From NCBI GenBank assembly GCA_003167015.1, contig PMUF01000060.1, forward strand, positions 344 to 9,232: a stretch of DNA of 8,889 nucleotides. The letters run 5' to 3'. The translations under genes and the position numbers were made by a program. Shown in pieces: positions 1-6,702 of the stretch (its first letter is position 1; each line of letters opens with the position of its first letter). The notes beneath the pieces were generated by a model. That model saw nothing but the letters and a program-made list of their open reading frames with translations. It was not told where the DNA came from and made no database searches. The stretch is from Chitinophagaceae bacterium. Its GTDB lineage: Bacteria; Bacteroidota; Bacteroidia; Chitinophagales; Chitinophagaceae.

Positions 1-353
1 CTCTCACAGGACAGCGCGACAGCGCCAGACCAAAAAGGCGACCTGGCCTTTTTCACCGATGACCCGGCGGCTATAATAAATAATTGTTGGTTCCGTGGCG
101 GCTGGTGGGATCCGCTGACTATAGCCTGGCAGCAGATCATTCGCTTTCCCCTGAGGAGACGCCGCAGCCGGTGAAGCTCGACCGCCTGACCGGGGAATGC
201 CTGGTGGCAGGAATGCAGGATTTCCCCAGCAAACCCATGCAACTGCTGGATAGGCTGATAGCGATGCTGAAGAAATGGGCGCCGCGGGGTGAAAACCGGC
301 AATATTACTGGGCAAAAGACCGTTATAGGCTATTCGTACTAACAGGAATTGCC
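1..353 (+). pseudogene. Coding-like remnant with frame switch, left window edge
   Basis: Unrecognised. The frame starting at base 1 is open from the window edge to a TGA at 172-174 (57 residues) and includes a GDLAFF stretch followed by a tryptophan-rich GGWWDP segment. From about 120 to 353 a different frame looks coding instead: its third positions are very GC-rich (nearly all G or C between about 140 and 200) and it reads smoothly through a DRLIAML-KKWAPRG segment. A good first half in one frame and a good second half in another suggests a frameshifted C-terminal end of a gene that began to the left. The second frame continues in phase into the AT-rich membrane protein gene at 354, so a fused 84-827 reading is possible, but it would need a rare TTG start. 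GDLAFF recalls a turn of NlpC/P60 peptidases, but no catalytic Cys/His context is visible, so no function is assigned. Confidence 0.3.
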
Positions 354-827
354 ATGAAAAAATTTAAACGGTCCTTACCATTTCTCCTATGGTTTATCAT
401 CATAACCGAGGCGGCTTATCGTGGAGTACTCATTTCCATAAATGAAACAAACTGGCTGGTCAACCTATGTCAGCTAATAGCTTTAATGTTAATAATTTTT
501 CAGTCTTATTTTCTTATTGAAATGCTGATCAGAAAGAAGGTCAATTTACAGGTGTTGAATCAAATTCAACGCCGGAAATCTACTAAGCACAATAGGGTTT
601 TCTTTCTGGCCAGACTGGAGCATCAACAAGAACGTATTGTGAGTCTAGCCTCCTCAAATTTGGAATTCAGAAGCGATATGGCCTTCAAGGGATATTACAC
701 TTTCAATAACAAACTAAAAGTTATTGACCCATATGTAGTCAGATATAGAATCCTTCTGCTCATTTTAGGTGTCCTGATCATTAGCCTGTCTCCGCTTGTG
801 GGGCGTTTTCTTTCTTCTATAGGGTGA
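354..827 (+). CDS. Small three-helix membrane protein, unknown function
   Basis: Predicted inner-membrane protein of 157 residues with no recognised family. It starts MKKFKRS, a basic N-terminus, then has hydrophobic helices at about residues 8-28, 34-59 and 133-155. Between helices 2 and 3 lies a soluble, charged loop of about 70 residues rich in Arg, Lys and Gln (QIQRRKSTKHNR, then RLEHQQER). The start at 354 is preferred because AGGA lies 6 nt upstream (344-347), the protein begins as a normal membrane protein there, and base composition drops sharply from GC-rich to AT-rich at this point. The frame stays open upstream to a TTG at 84, with in-frame ATGs at 213, 237 and 264, so a longer protein cannot be excluded. 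It is convergent with the aspartic protease gene, 68 bp away. The AT-rich composition, unlike its neighbours, hints at separate acquisition. Confidence 0.55.
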   Translation: MKKFKRSLPFLLWFIIITEAAYRGVLISINETNWLVNLCQLIALMLIIFQSYFLIEMLIRKKVNLQVLNQIQRRKSTKHNRVFFLARLEHQQERIVSLASSNLEFRSDMAFKGYYTFNNKLKVIDPYVVRYRILLLILGVLIISLSPLVGRFLSSIG

Positions 828-895
828 TCTTAGAAGCCTTGCGATTGCGCCGGCGATACCTTTTACAGCTATAGCGTCGATGGTGGGATGGGCAT

Positions 896-2206
896 TTATA
901 TCCCTTTCACGTACATATATCGAAAATCAAACGTGAATTCCTTGAACTGACGCATAAAATCCTGACCGACATTGCCGTTGAATCGTTCCTGCGGCGTGAT
1001 CTTCTCCGTAAGGATACTTACACTATCGATGGTAACCGTCTTGCCACCGAGGCTTAGCTGAAAGGAGGGCAACAGGTAAATATCTTTTGTCTTCATTCCG
1101 CCGGCCCCCATGAAGCCCGTTCTTTTTTTGCTGGCCGATCGCAGGATGGCAGCCCGGTGCGCATCGAACCAGGTAGCGTACAGGGTGGTGGTGCTGGCGC
1201 CGGAATCGAAATGATACAGCAGGGTATCCCCGCCCGATGCCAGCAATAGGACCGGATCCAGGCCATCGAAGCCCATGTTATGGAGGTCTCCGGGTGCCGG
1301 TGTGGGTGGAATCACCATCCGCCCGTCGTTGTAGACCTGGACTTCCTGTAAATCGGCGATAATGGTCATACCCACGATGATGTTGATCTGAAAATGGATA
1401 GGCTCGAAATATAGGATCGAATCCGGCATGACCTGGAAGATGGCGTGACGGACCAATACCTGGCCGATATAAAGACTATCGGCCACCGCGAGACCCACGG
1501 TAAATTGGTTGCCGGTGATTCCGGCACTCTCCCGATAGTGTACATCCATCAGGCGCAGATGCAGTTTTTCGGCATAGGACCGGGTGACGGAAGATATATT
1601 GGCGCGGGTGTCGAATATGGCGTTCACGGTTTGTGTATGCGACTGCAGTGGGATTTCTATCAGCCCGAGCAGGTCCCGGCTCCAGGTTACTCCGGCGCCT
1701 GCCCCTAAAACCACTTCTTCCGGAGCCTCATTCCTCAGCGCATGGCGGATCAACCAATCATTCTTTTCATCCGCCAAAGTGGGGCTATCGACCGCCTTAG
1801 GGTATTGGTGGACGAGGAGGCTGTCTGTCCGGGCAGCCGCTGCGTATTGCCCCAGCTTGAAGTAACTATCTCCCTGGACCCGCAGCAAATTGGCTTTGAT
1901 GGAATCCGGGAGGCCGGCCAGGTCCAGGTTCATGAAAGAATCGATCCGCGCGATACAGCCGGTGTTTCGGTTGAAGACATTGTCCAGGATAGCCGCGAAA
2001 TAGAGCCGTCTGGATGTCGAAAGTTCAAGGGAATGGAGATTCAATTGATTCTCCAAATGGAAATATTCTTTTTTATCCAGCAATTTATCCATCTGCCGGA
2101 TCAGCGGTGGGGCGTCGACCGGTGCTATAGAGGTGCAGCGGGGAAGGAGGAGGGCTGACAGTATGATGGCCAGGATTCCGGGAGATGTGAAAGGAGTGTG
2201 CTTCAT
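896..2206 (-). CDS. Two-lobed retropepsin-like aspartic protease, exported
   Basis: Predicted cell-envelope aspartic protease-like protein of 436 residues. The N-terminus is a signal peptide with a hydrophobic core at about 10-22 and a Cys at 24. The preceding LLPR is a poor lipobox because of Arg at -1, so lipidation is uncertain. A helical, TPR-like segment (about 100-135) precedes two retropepsin-type lobes. Lobe 1 (about 180-300) carries FDTRAN at 198-203; lobe 2 (about 312-436) carries FDSGAS at 333-338. The C-terminus has the usual GNVGQDFM...FTFDFRYM ending of this Bacteroidota family. In paired-lobe proteases each lobe supplies one catalytic Asp, here Asp199 and Asp334. Lobe 1 has DTR where the family has DTG, the codon being CGC rather than GGC, so activity may be reduced or lost. 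The gene lies 71 bp downstream of the AraC-type gene on the same strand and may be co-transcribed with it. The substrate is unknown. Confidence 0.82.
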   Translation of the reverse strand: MKHTPFTSPGILAIILSALLLPRCTSIAPVDAPPLIRQMDKLLDKKEYFHLENQLNLHSLELSTSRRLYFAAILDNVFNRNTGCIARIDSFMNLDLAGLPDSIKANLLRVQGDSYFKLGQYAAAARTDSLLVHQYPKAVDSPTLADEKNDWLIRHALRNEAPEEVVLGAGAGVTWSRDLLGLIEIPLQSHTQTVNAIFDTRANISSVTRSYAEKLHLRLMDVHYRESAGITGNQFTVGLAVADSLYIGQVLVRHAIFQVMPDSILYFEPIHFQINIIVGMTIIADLQEVQVYNDGRMVIPPTPAPGDLHNMGFDGLDPVLLLASGGDTLLYHFDSGASTTTLYATWFDAHRAAILRSASKKRTGFMGAGGMKTKDIYLLPSFQLSLGGKTVTIDSVSILTEKITPQERFNGNVGQDFMRQFKEFTFDFRYMYVKGI

Positions 2207-2277
2207 GGGTTGTTTTTACAAAGAAGCAAAGGAACAGCTTCCGAGCCGGAATAAATTGTAAAAAAACGAATAGCGGC

Positions 2278-3066
2278 TCACCACCAACTCCTTGCATTGA
2301 TGGCATTCAGCTGGTTGCTCTCTTGCAGGAATCCGCTCGGGTGAGTCCCGGCAAAAACCTTGAACTCATGGATAAAATGCGCTTGGTCATAGTAGCCTGT
2401 ATCCAGGGCCAGGGACGTCAGGCCACTGGTTGCCGTCAACTCTGTAATGGTGTGATGGAATCGTTTCAGTCGGCTGTACTTTTTCGGTGACATGCCGATG
2501 GACTGTTCAAAGATCATTTGCAGTCTTCTCTTGGATGGGGAATAGCGGTTATAAAACGCCGGAAGGTCAATCAGGCCATGGTGGCTGTCGATAAAATTTA
2601 CCGCATCCCGGATCAGCAGGCCGCCTGAAGACCCTTTGAGCCTGCCAACCAGGTAATCTTCAAGATGGGTGACCATCTCTCGCGGTGAATTTTTGTTGAG
2701 GATCCGGTCGGCCATTTCCCGGCCCGCAACAGGGAGTGCGTCGGCCAGGGGTATTTTGGTTTGGGCCAATTGACCGGGCGGCAGTTTAAAAAGTGCGTGA
2801 AGTCCCCAGGGGTGGAAACAGATGCCGAGAATCCGATGCAGGTGGCCAGGTGTCACAAAATAGGGTTGGTGACCGGGAGGGATGATAAAACTCTTCGCTC
2901 CACCTGCCCCGAGGTTGAAAGTGATTTCCGCTAAACTTTGAGGTAGGATACGCTCAGACTGATCGCCGGTGCCGTGGAAATAGTAAAAGAATTTCACGAA
3001 GGCTGCCAGGGGCTCCACCGGAAAAAAGCGTTCGTAGGTGTATATGCCGTTGTGATCACCCATCAC
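2278..3066 (-). CDS. AraC-family transcriptional regulator
   Basis: Predicted cytoplasmic DNA-binding regulator of 262 residues. The N-terminal half (about 1-140) resembles the sensor-like domain (DUF6597 type) of many Bacteroidota AraC proteins: it opens YERFFPVEPLAAFVKFFYYF and continues with ILPQSLAEITFNLG and a GICFHPWGLH segment. The C-terminal half (about 150-248) is the double helix-turn-helix domain. Helix-turn-helix 1 covers about 166-205 (FYNRYSPSKRRLQMIFEQSIGMSPKKY). Helix-turn-helix 2 has the diagnostic LALDTGYYDQAHFIHEFK...G-HPSGF at about 219-246. The frame can start at GTG (3064-3066) or at the next codon, ATG (3061-3063). Either leaves only 2-5 nt after the upstream small lipoprotein gene, which points to translational coupling. 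The effector and targets are unknown; the flanking lipoprotein and protease genes are the obvious candidates. Confidence 0.92.
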   Translation of the reverse strand: MMGDHNGIYTYERFFPVEPLAAFVKFFYYFHGTGDQSERILPQSLAEITFNLGAGGAKSFIIPPGHQPYFVTPGHLHRILGICFHPWGLHALFKLPPGQLAQTKIPLADALPVAGREMADRILNKNSPREMVTHLEDYLVGRLKGSSGGLLIRDAVNFIDSHHGLIDLPAFYNRYSPSKRRLQMIFEQSIGMSPKKYSRLKRFHHTITELTATSGLTSLALDTGYYDQAHFIHEFKVFAGTHPSGFLQESNQLNAINARSWW

Positions 3067-3068
3067 GC

Positions 3069-3320
3069 TTATCTTTTGGGAAAGAGGATCGCATAAATCA
3101 CATAAATCCAGCCCAATATTCCAGCGATAATCGCGAGTAGGATCGACTTGTTCCTGCTCCAGGAAACGACCACCGCGATAATAGTACCCAGACCGATGCC
3201 AGGCCCATAATACACTGGCTGATAATACGCGGGGGTTCCCGGGGTTACCACGCAGGAGGCCAGCAGCAGGACCGGCAGCAACAGGAACAGGAATTTCTTG
3301 GGGGGCATTAGTTTCATCAT
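3069..3320 (-). CDS. Small lipoprotein/membrane protein
   Basis: Predicted 83-residue envelope protein. A basic N-terminus (MMKLMPPKK) leads into a hydrophobic run ending LLASC, a good lipobox, so cleavage before Cys23 and lipid attachment are likely. A short Pro/Tyr/Gly linker (about 25-43) is followed by two hydrophobic stretches, about 44-54 and 60-80, separated by SWSRNKS and ending FPKR. The second resembles the ILLAIIAGILGWIYVIYAI-type helix of small Bacteroidota membrane proteins. Three possible ATGs exist (3318-3320, 3315-3317, 3306-3308); the lipobox works with any. The gene is first of a minus-strand run, 2 nt ahead of the AraC-type gene, and is divergent from the plus-strand gene at 3351. 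Function is unknown. Confidence 0.8.
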   Translation of the reverse strand: MMKLMPPKKFLFLLLPVLLLASCVVTPGTPAYYQPVYYGPGIGLGTIIAVVVSWSRNKSILLAIIAGILGWIYVIYAILFPKR

Positions 3321-3350
3321 TTAGCTAAAATAAGTTTTTATCTTTAAGCA
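3321..3350. promoter_or_regulatory. 30-bp divergent intergenic region
   Basis: Only 30 bp of AT-rich sequence separate two diverging start codons. Any promoters for the lipoprotein-AraC unit and for the 3351 unit must therefore overlap each other or extend into the opposite gene. TATCTTTA at 3339-3346 is a 7/8 match to the Bacteroidota -7 pattern on the plus strand. It lies so close to the ATG at 3351 that a transcript from it would be essentially leaderless, so it is weak evidence. Confidence 0.3.
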
Positions 3351-3647
3351 ATGGCAAAATCTAATCTTTCCGAAAGTATAATCCTGGGGGTCTGTCTAAT
3401 ACCACTTCTTATCCTTACAGGTATTTATTCAAGATTAGCTAACAATTTTGGATCGCGGCCGTATCGGGTGAATACCGTTGTCCCATGGGGGCTGATCGCT
3501 ATTTTTACAAGCTTGTATATATTCAGAGAATATAATCGCGTGACGAAAGCCAAGCGTGAAAACAGGCGAGAATATATGAATGAGCGAAGACAGGAATTGC
3601 TGGATAATGTGCTGAAAAAGAATAAGAAATCCAACCCCGAAAAGTAA
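3351..3647 (+). CDS. Small two-helix membrane protein
   Basis: Predicted 98-residue inner-membrane protein with no recognised family. Hydrophobic helices lie at about residues 9-29 and 43-60, joined by a short loop (RLANNFGSRPYRVNT). The last 38 residues form a strongly basic, probably helical cytoplasmic tail (TKAKRENRREYMNERRQ ending KKNKKSNPEK). Composition is AT-rich compared with the downstream gene. The stop TAA (3645-3647) overlaps the ATG of the DUF5984-like gene by one base (TAATG), so the two are almost certainly translated from one message and probably coupled. Function is unknown. The pairing suggests a membrane partner or anchor for the DUF5984-like protein, but that is inference. 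Confidence 0.72.
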   Translation: MAKSNLSESIILGVCLIPLLILTGIYSRLANNFGSRPYRVNTVVPWGLIAIFTSLYIFREYNRVTKAKRENRREYMNERRQELLDNVLKKNKKSNPEK

Positions 3648-4456
3648 TGCCCCTTATCAACTTCAAACTCAAACCTCCTGAAGAAATTCCCCCCTTTGGC
3701 CTGGAGTCGAATACCTCTTTGCATTGGTTCGGACTGACGGATGGCGACTGCTGGCTGACGTTGCGGGATAAAACGTTGTATGAATACAGCGACGCGAAAA
3801 TGCAACAATGGAGCCGTAGGCCGACCCGCTATTCCGACGATTATATCGTTCAGCTGCTAGAAGATTTGACGGAATTGTTCCCCATTCTAGCAGAATCGGT
3901 ACCTGTGCCCCTGTACGACATCGCCAAAACGTATTCGTCCCTTAACGGTCTCAAGGAAAAGATCCGGGCATGGGTGGATACCTGGCCGGAGGAAGAGTCG
4001 GCCGATACAGAAGCCAATGACCAACTGGACGACTTGTTGACAGGATGGATCCATGCCCGAACTTTGTATAGTCGTCATTTAAAGGGTGGCCCCCACCTCA
4101 GCTTCTTCAGACACGAGGATAAAATAGCCCTGGTTTGGAAGGCCGATCAGGTGGACGGCAATCAAATCCCCTACTGGACGGCAGGCAATGGTCAGCTTGA
4201 AATGGATTATACGGATTTCATCGACCAGGTAGAAGATTTCGGAAATCGCTTTTTTCCGGCGATGGCCGACCAGGTGGCGCTGGCCTTGGAAAGGGATTGG
4301 GGGACGATAGCCCTTGATAAGATAAAGCTGGTTCAGGAACAGCAGGAGAGAAAGGCGGATTTCGACAGACAGTTGGCCCTGTTGAAAAAGAGTTCAAGTG
4401 CAAGCACAGACTGGAATCCTATCATTGGCGCCGTCCAAAATCTATTGCAGTCATGA
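3647..4456 (+). CDS. DUF5984-like protein
   Basis: Predicted soluble cytoplasmic protein of 269 residues, with no signal peptide or membrane segment. It opens with the features I associate with DUF5984: INFKLKPPEEIPPFG at about 4-18 and LHWFGLTDGDCWLTL at about 25-39, followed by a YEYSD segment. A second conserved-looking block is HLSFFRHEDKIALVWKAD at about 150-167. The C-terminal third is acidic and helical (DFIDQVEDFGNRFFPAM, then a Glu/Gln/Lys-rich helix at about 223-248). No catalytic motif can be named, and the family has no established biochemical role that I know of. Translation starts on the TAATG overlap with the small membrane protein upstream. No hairpin terminator is visible after the stop. 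The family call is from memory of motif patterns. Confidence 0.8.
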   Translation: MPLINFKLKPPEEIPPFGLESNTSLHWFGLTDGDCWLTLRDKTLYEYSDAKMQQWSRRPTRYSDDYIVQLLEDLTELFPILAESVPVPLYDIAKTYSSLNGLKEKIRAWVDTWPEEESADTEANDQLDDLLTGWIHARTLYSRHLKGGPHLSFFRHEDKIALVWKADQVDGNQIPYWTAGNGQLEMDYTDFIDQVEDFGNRFFPAMADQVALALERDWGTIALDKIKLVQEQQERKADFDRQLALLKKSSSASTDWNPIIGAVQNLLQS

Positions 4457-4551
4457 TAGCATGTTCCGGATCCTGCTGACGAAGTAATAAAACTCTTTAA
4501 AAAAATATCTTGGTAAATGTCGACCAGGTTGCTAAAACCGCCGCCGAAAAA

Positions 4552-4583
4552 TCTGCGATGCCGATGGGTTGCGTTTATATTTA
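4552..4583 (+). promoter_or_regulatory. Candidate Bacteroidota-type promoter for the doxX-like gene
   Basis: TCTG (4552-4555, 3/4 match to TTTG) is followed after 20 nt by TATATTTA (4576-4583, 7/8 match to TAnnTTTG). This is the expected spacing for the Bacteroidota housekeeping sigma factor and leaves a leader of about 25-30 nt before the ATG at 4619. It is a pattern match only. Confidence 0.38.
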
Positions 4584-4618
4584 CAATAGATTGCATATAA
4601 AGTAAAAACTAACTAATC

Positions 4619-4999
4619 ATGAAAAACAAGATCCTGTTTGTGCTTTGCCTGTTGGCTGGCCTCATGTTCATCAATGCCGGGTTAAACAAATTCTTTCAAT
4701 ACATGCCGATACCAAAGGACATGCCCGATAAAATGGTCAAGGTAATGATGGCGTTCGCAGAGATTGGCTGGGTGATGCCGTTGGTGGGAACCTTCGAGGT
4801 GATTGGCGGCGTGCTGTTGATCATCCCGAGGACCAGGGCGTTGGGGGCTATTGTCCTCGTGCCCATTTTAACAGGTATCCTGCTCGCCAATATCAATATG
4901 GCGCCATCGGGCCTGCCCATAGTCTTCGCCCTGATCGCCATCCTGGCTTGGGTGATAATCAAGAACCGGGCAAAGTACCTGGCGATGGTAAAAAAATGA
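4619..4999 (+). CDS. DoxX-family membrane protein
   Basis: Predicted 126-residue inner-membrane protein of the DoxX family. It has four hydrophobic helices at about residues 4-22, 48-69, 74-92 and 98-114. The family-type N-terminus LFVLCLLAGLMFINAGLNKF is followed by a short amphipathic segment (IPKDMPDKMVKVMMAF) and a conserved-looking GTFEVIGGVLLIIPRTRALG block. DoxX-like proteins are four-helix membrane proteins, some linked to quinone or thiol redox chemistry; for these small stand-alone members the reaction is not settled. It is probably monocistronic: a candidate promoter lies upstream and 145 bp separate it from the FAD-linked oxidase gene. The oxidase is also membrane-located, so a redox link is conceivable but unproven. 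No Shine-Dalgarno precedes the ATG. Confidence 0.87.
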   Translation: MKNKILFVLCLLAGLMFINAGLNKFFQYMPIPKDMPDKMVKVMMAFAEIGWVMPLVGTFEVIGGVLLIIPRTRALGAIVLVPILTGILLANINMAPSGLPIVFALIAILAWVIIKNRAKYLAMVKK

Positions 5000-5096
5000 G
5001 GTCCCACTTGCCCAATTTTCATTTAAGCATATCCAGAAATATTCGCCAGGTCTGTGGCAAGAGGGCTATCAAGGATGCCCAATTACCACATTATGG

Positions 5097-5126
5097 TTAG
5101 ATTGTTGCTGGCCTGGCCTACATTTG
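5097..5126 (+). promoter_or_regulatory. Candidate Bacteroidota-type promoter for the FAD oxidase gene
   Basis: TACATTTG at 5119-5126 is a perfect 8/8 match to the -7 consensus TAnnTTTG. TTAG at 5097-5100 (3/4 match to TTTG) sits 18 nt upstream. The element lies 18 bp before the ATG at 5145, giving a leader of roughly 10-15 nt. This is the strongest promoter-like match in the window, still by pattern alone. Confidence 0.5.
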
Positions 5127-5144
5127 TGAAAACGACCAATTCCC

Positions 5145-6626
5145 ATGCAAAGAAGAATGCGGAGACGGTGGATTATTGCTACGATTTTTCTCCTCTTCAT
5201 TTTACTGATCGGGCGACCTCTTATCTTTCTGAGCTACCATTATATTAATGACCATCGTGCCATGCCGCCTAAGGCCAGACCTGGCTACCCGGATGACGCG
5301 AGCCATATGAACGAGACAAAAATGGACTCTCTTGTATTGGTGGAACCCATGCCGGACAAGGCTGAAAAACAACTGCAAAACTTGGTACTTTTTGCGGCCC
5401 GAGGCCACCGGGTGATCTCCATTGGGGGCGCCAGACACTCCATGGGAGGTCAAACCCTTTATTCCGGGGGCATCCTGATAGATATGAGAGGTTATAACCA
5501 AATGCATTTGGATTCCTCAAATAATGTGCTGTCCGTAGGTTCTGGCGCCCTCTGGTCGGAAGTAGTCCCTTATTTGAACAAGTATGGGAAATCTGTCCTT
5601 ATTATGCAGACGAATAACTCATTTACCGTTGGAGGTTCTCTAAGTGTTAACTGCCATGGGTGGCAAGCGGGTTCAGGACCTATCGCGTCCAGCGTGTTGT
5701 CGTTCCGGCTGCTTATGGCTGATGGAAAAATATGTACCTGTAGTCGGAGTGAAAACCAGCAGCTTTTTTCCCTCATCCCGGGCGGCTACGGACTTTTTGG
5801 TATCATCCTGGATGTTAAATTGAAAGTAACGGATAATAAGGCTTATCGCATGTACCAATATGTCATGCCCTCGGGAGACTATCTCAAAGCCTTCCGCGAA
5901 CGAGTCGATAATAATCCCCAGATCGGCATGGTCTATGGGCGAATTAATGTGAACCAAGATAATTTCGCGAATGAGGCGATCCTTTCCACATTTCGGATCG
6001 ACGATAGCGTGGCCATCCCTGCATTGAAAGCACCCGGACTAAGCGCCTTCAGAAGGACGGTTTTTAGAAGTTCCGCCAGCAGCGAATATGGCAAAGAGTT
6101 GCGTTGGCGTTTGGAGAAGCTGGTCGTTAATCTGGGGAAAGGCAAGATTTTTTCAAGGAATCAGATTATGAATGAACCGGTCGATATCTTTCAGAACAGC
6201 GAAGCGGGTTACTCTGATATCCTACATGAATACTTTATACCAGTCGACTCAATAAATCGCTTCATAGACGAAATTAGAAAGACGATTCCAAAATACAAGG
6301 TGGATCTGATGAACATCACCATTCGGAATGTTTTGGAAGACCGGGACGCGTATATGCGCTATGCACGAAAGGAAGTATTTGGCTTTGTCATGCTATTCAA
6401 CGAAGCCATTGATCCTGGAGCGGACAGGGAAATGCGAAACCTGACACAGAAATTAGTCGACATAGCGATCTCCCTGGGAGGAACGTATTACCTACCGTAC
6501 CGGCTGCACGCAACTCGCGAACAATTCTACAGGGCCTATCCCATGGCACAGGATTTTTTCAAGCTGAAAAGAAAATACGATCCGGACGAGATCTTTCAAA
6601 ATCAATTCTACAAGGCATACAAATAA
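5145..6626 (+). CDS. Membrane-anchored FAD-linked oxidase (VAO/FAD_binding_4 type)
   Basis: Predicted 493-residue flavin oxidoreductase. A very basic N-terminus (MQRRMRRRW) and one hydrophobic helix at about residues 10-30 should anchor it in the inner membrane with the enzyme outside the cytoplasm. The FAD-binding domain (about 60-230) shows IGGARHSMGGQ at 93-103, the phosphate-binding turn; VGSGALWSEVVPYL at 131-144; NNSFTVGGSLSVNCHG at 157-172; and PGGYGLFGIILDV at 212-224. His98 is in the position used for covalent FAD attachment in several VAO-family oxidases, so covalent flavin is possible. The C-terminal substrate domain has SRNQIMNEPV (337-346), LHEYFIP (360-366), YYLPYRLHATREQFYRAYP (448-466) and the closing KYDPDEIFQNQF. 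The family oxidises alcohols, lactones or related substrates; the substrate here cannot be told. The start follows a candidate promoter, and an alternative ATG lies at 5157. Confidence 0.9.
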   Translation: MQRRMRRRWIIATIFLLFILLIGRPLIFLSYHYINDHRAMPPKARPGYPDDASHMNETKMDSLVLVEPMPDKAEKQLQNLVLFAARGHRVISIGGARHSMGGQTLYSGGILIDMRGYNQMHLDSSNNVLSVGSGALWSEVVPYLNKYGKSVLIMQTNNSFTVGGSLSVNCHGWQAGSGPIASSVLSFRLLMADGKICTCSRSENQQLFSLIPGGYGLFGIILDVKLKVTDNKAYRMYQYVMPSGDYLKAFRERVDNNPQIGMVYGRINVNQDNFANEAILSTFRIDDSVAIPALKAPGLSAFRRTVFRSSASSEYGKELRWRLEKLVVNLGKGKIFSRNQIMNEPVDIFQNSEAGYSDILHEYFIPVDSINRFIDEIRKTIPKYKVDLMNITIRNVLEDRDAYMRYARKEVFGFVMLFNEAIDPGADREMRNLTQKLVDIAISLGGTYYLPYRLHATREQFYRAYPMAQDFFKLKRKYDPDEIFQNQFYKAYK

Positions 6627-6681
6627 CAAATTCCATTCGCCAGCCTGTAGTTAGTAAAATTTCGGTTCTCCATGCCTGATT

Positions 6682-6702
6682 TGCCCTGCTGGGACTCGAA
6701 CC
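6682..6702 (-). other. tRNA 3'-end-like fragment, possible attachment site
   Basis: On the minus strand, GGTTCGAGTCCCAGC followed by AGGGCA (6702 down to 6682) reads as the T-loop, the 3' strand of the T-stem and the 3' acceptor strand of a tRNA. The 12-base T-arm core GGTTCGAGTCCC is an exact bacterial-type match. A U1-A72-type end, as in tRNA-Gln, would fit the terminal A, but the parent tRNA is not certain. No full cloverleaf can be closed upstream: there is no D-arm and no paired T-stem 5' strand. It lies exactly where homology of the adjacent phosphoribosyltransferase-like reading frame ends. Such 3' fragments are typical of att sites left by integration into tRNA genes. A chance match is possible, helped by a local CTCGA/TCGAG inverted repeat. 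Confidence 0.42.

Noticed and set aside
4..315. Minus-strand open frame of 103 codons at the left edge
   Set aside because: The sequence is low-complexity Pro/Ala-rich, typical of antisense to GC-rich coding DNA, while the plus strand shows better coding bias.
841..934. Short hydrophobic plus-strand reading (AIAPAIPFTAIASMVGWAF) overlapping the protease gene end
   Set aside because: There is no start codon ahead of the hydrophobic part, it is only about 30 codons, and most of it is antisense to the protease C-terminus or in the convergent gap.
1445..2158. Several plus-strand open frames of 87-138 codons inside the aspartic protease gene
   Set aside because: They lie opposite a clearly recognisable protease and have no domain signal; they are complementary-strand artefacts.
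5054..5248. Short plus-strand open frame ahead of the FAD oxidase
   Set aside because: It overlaps the candidate promoter and the oxidase N-terminus in another frame and has no coherent protein character.
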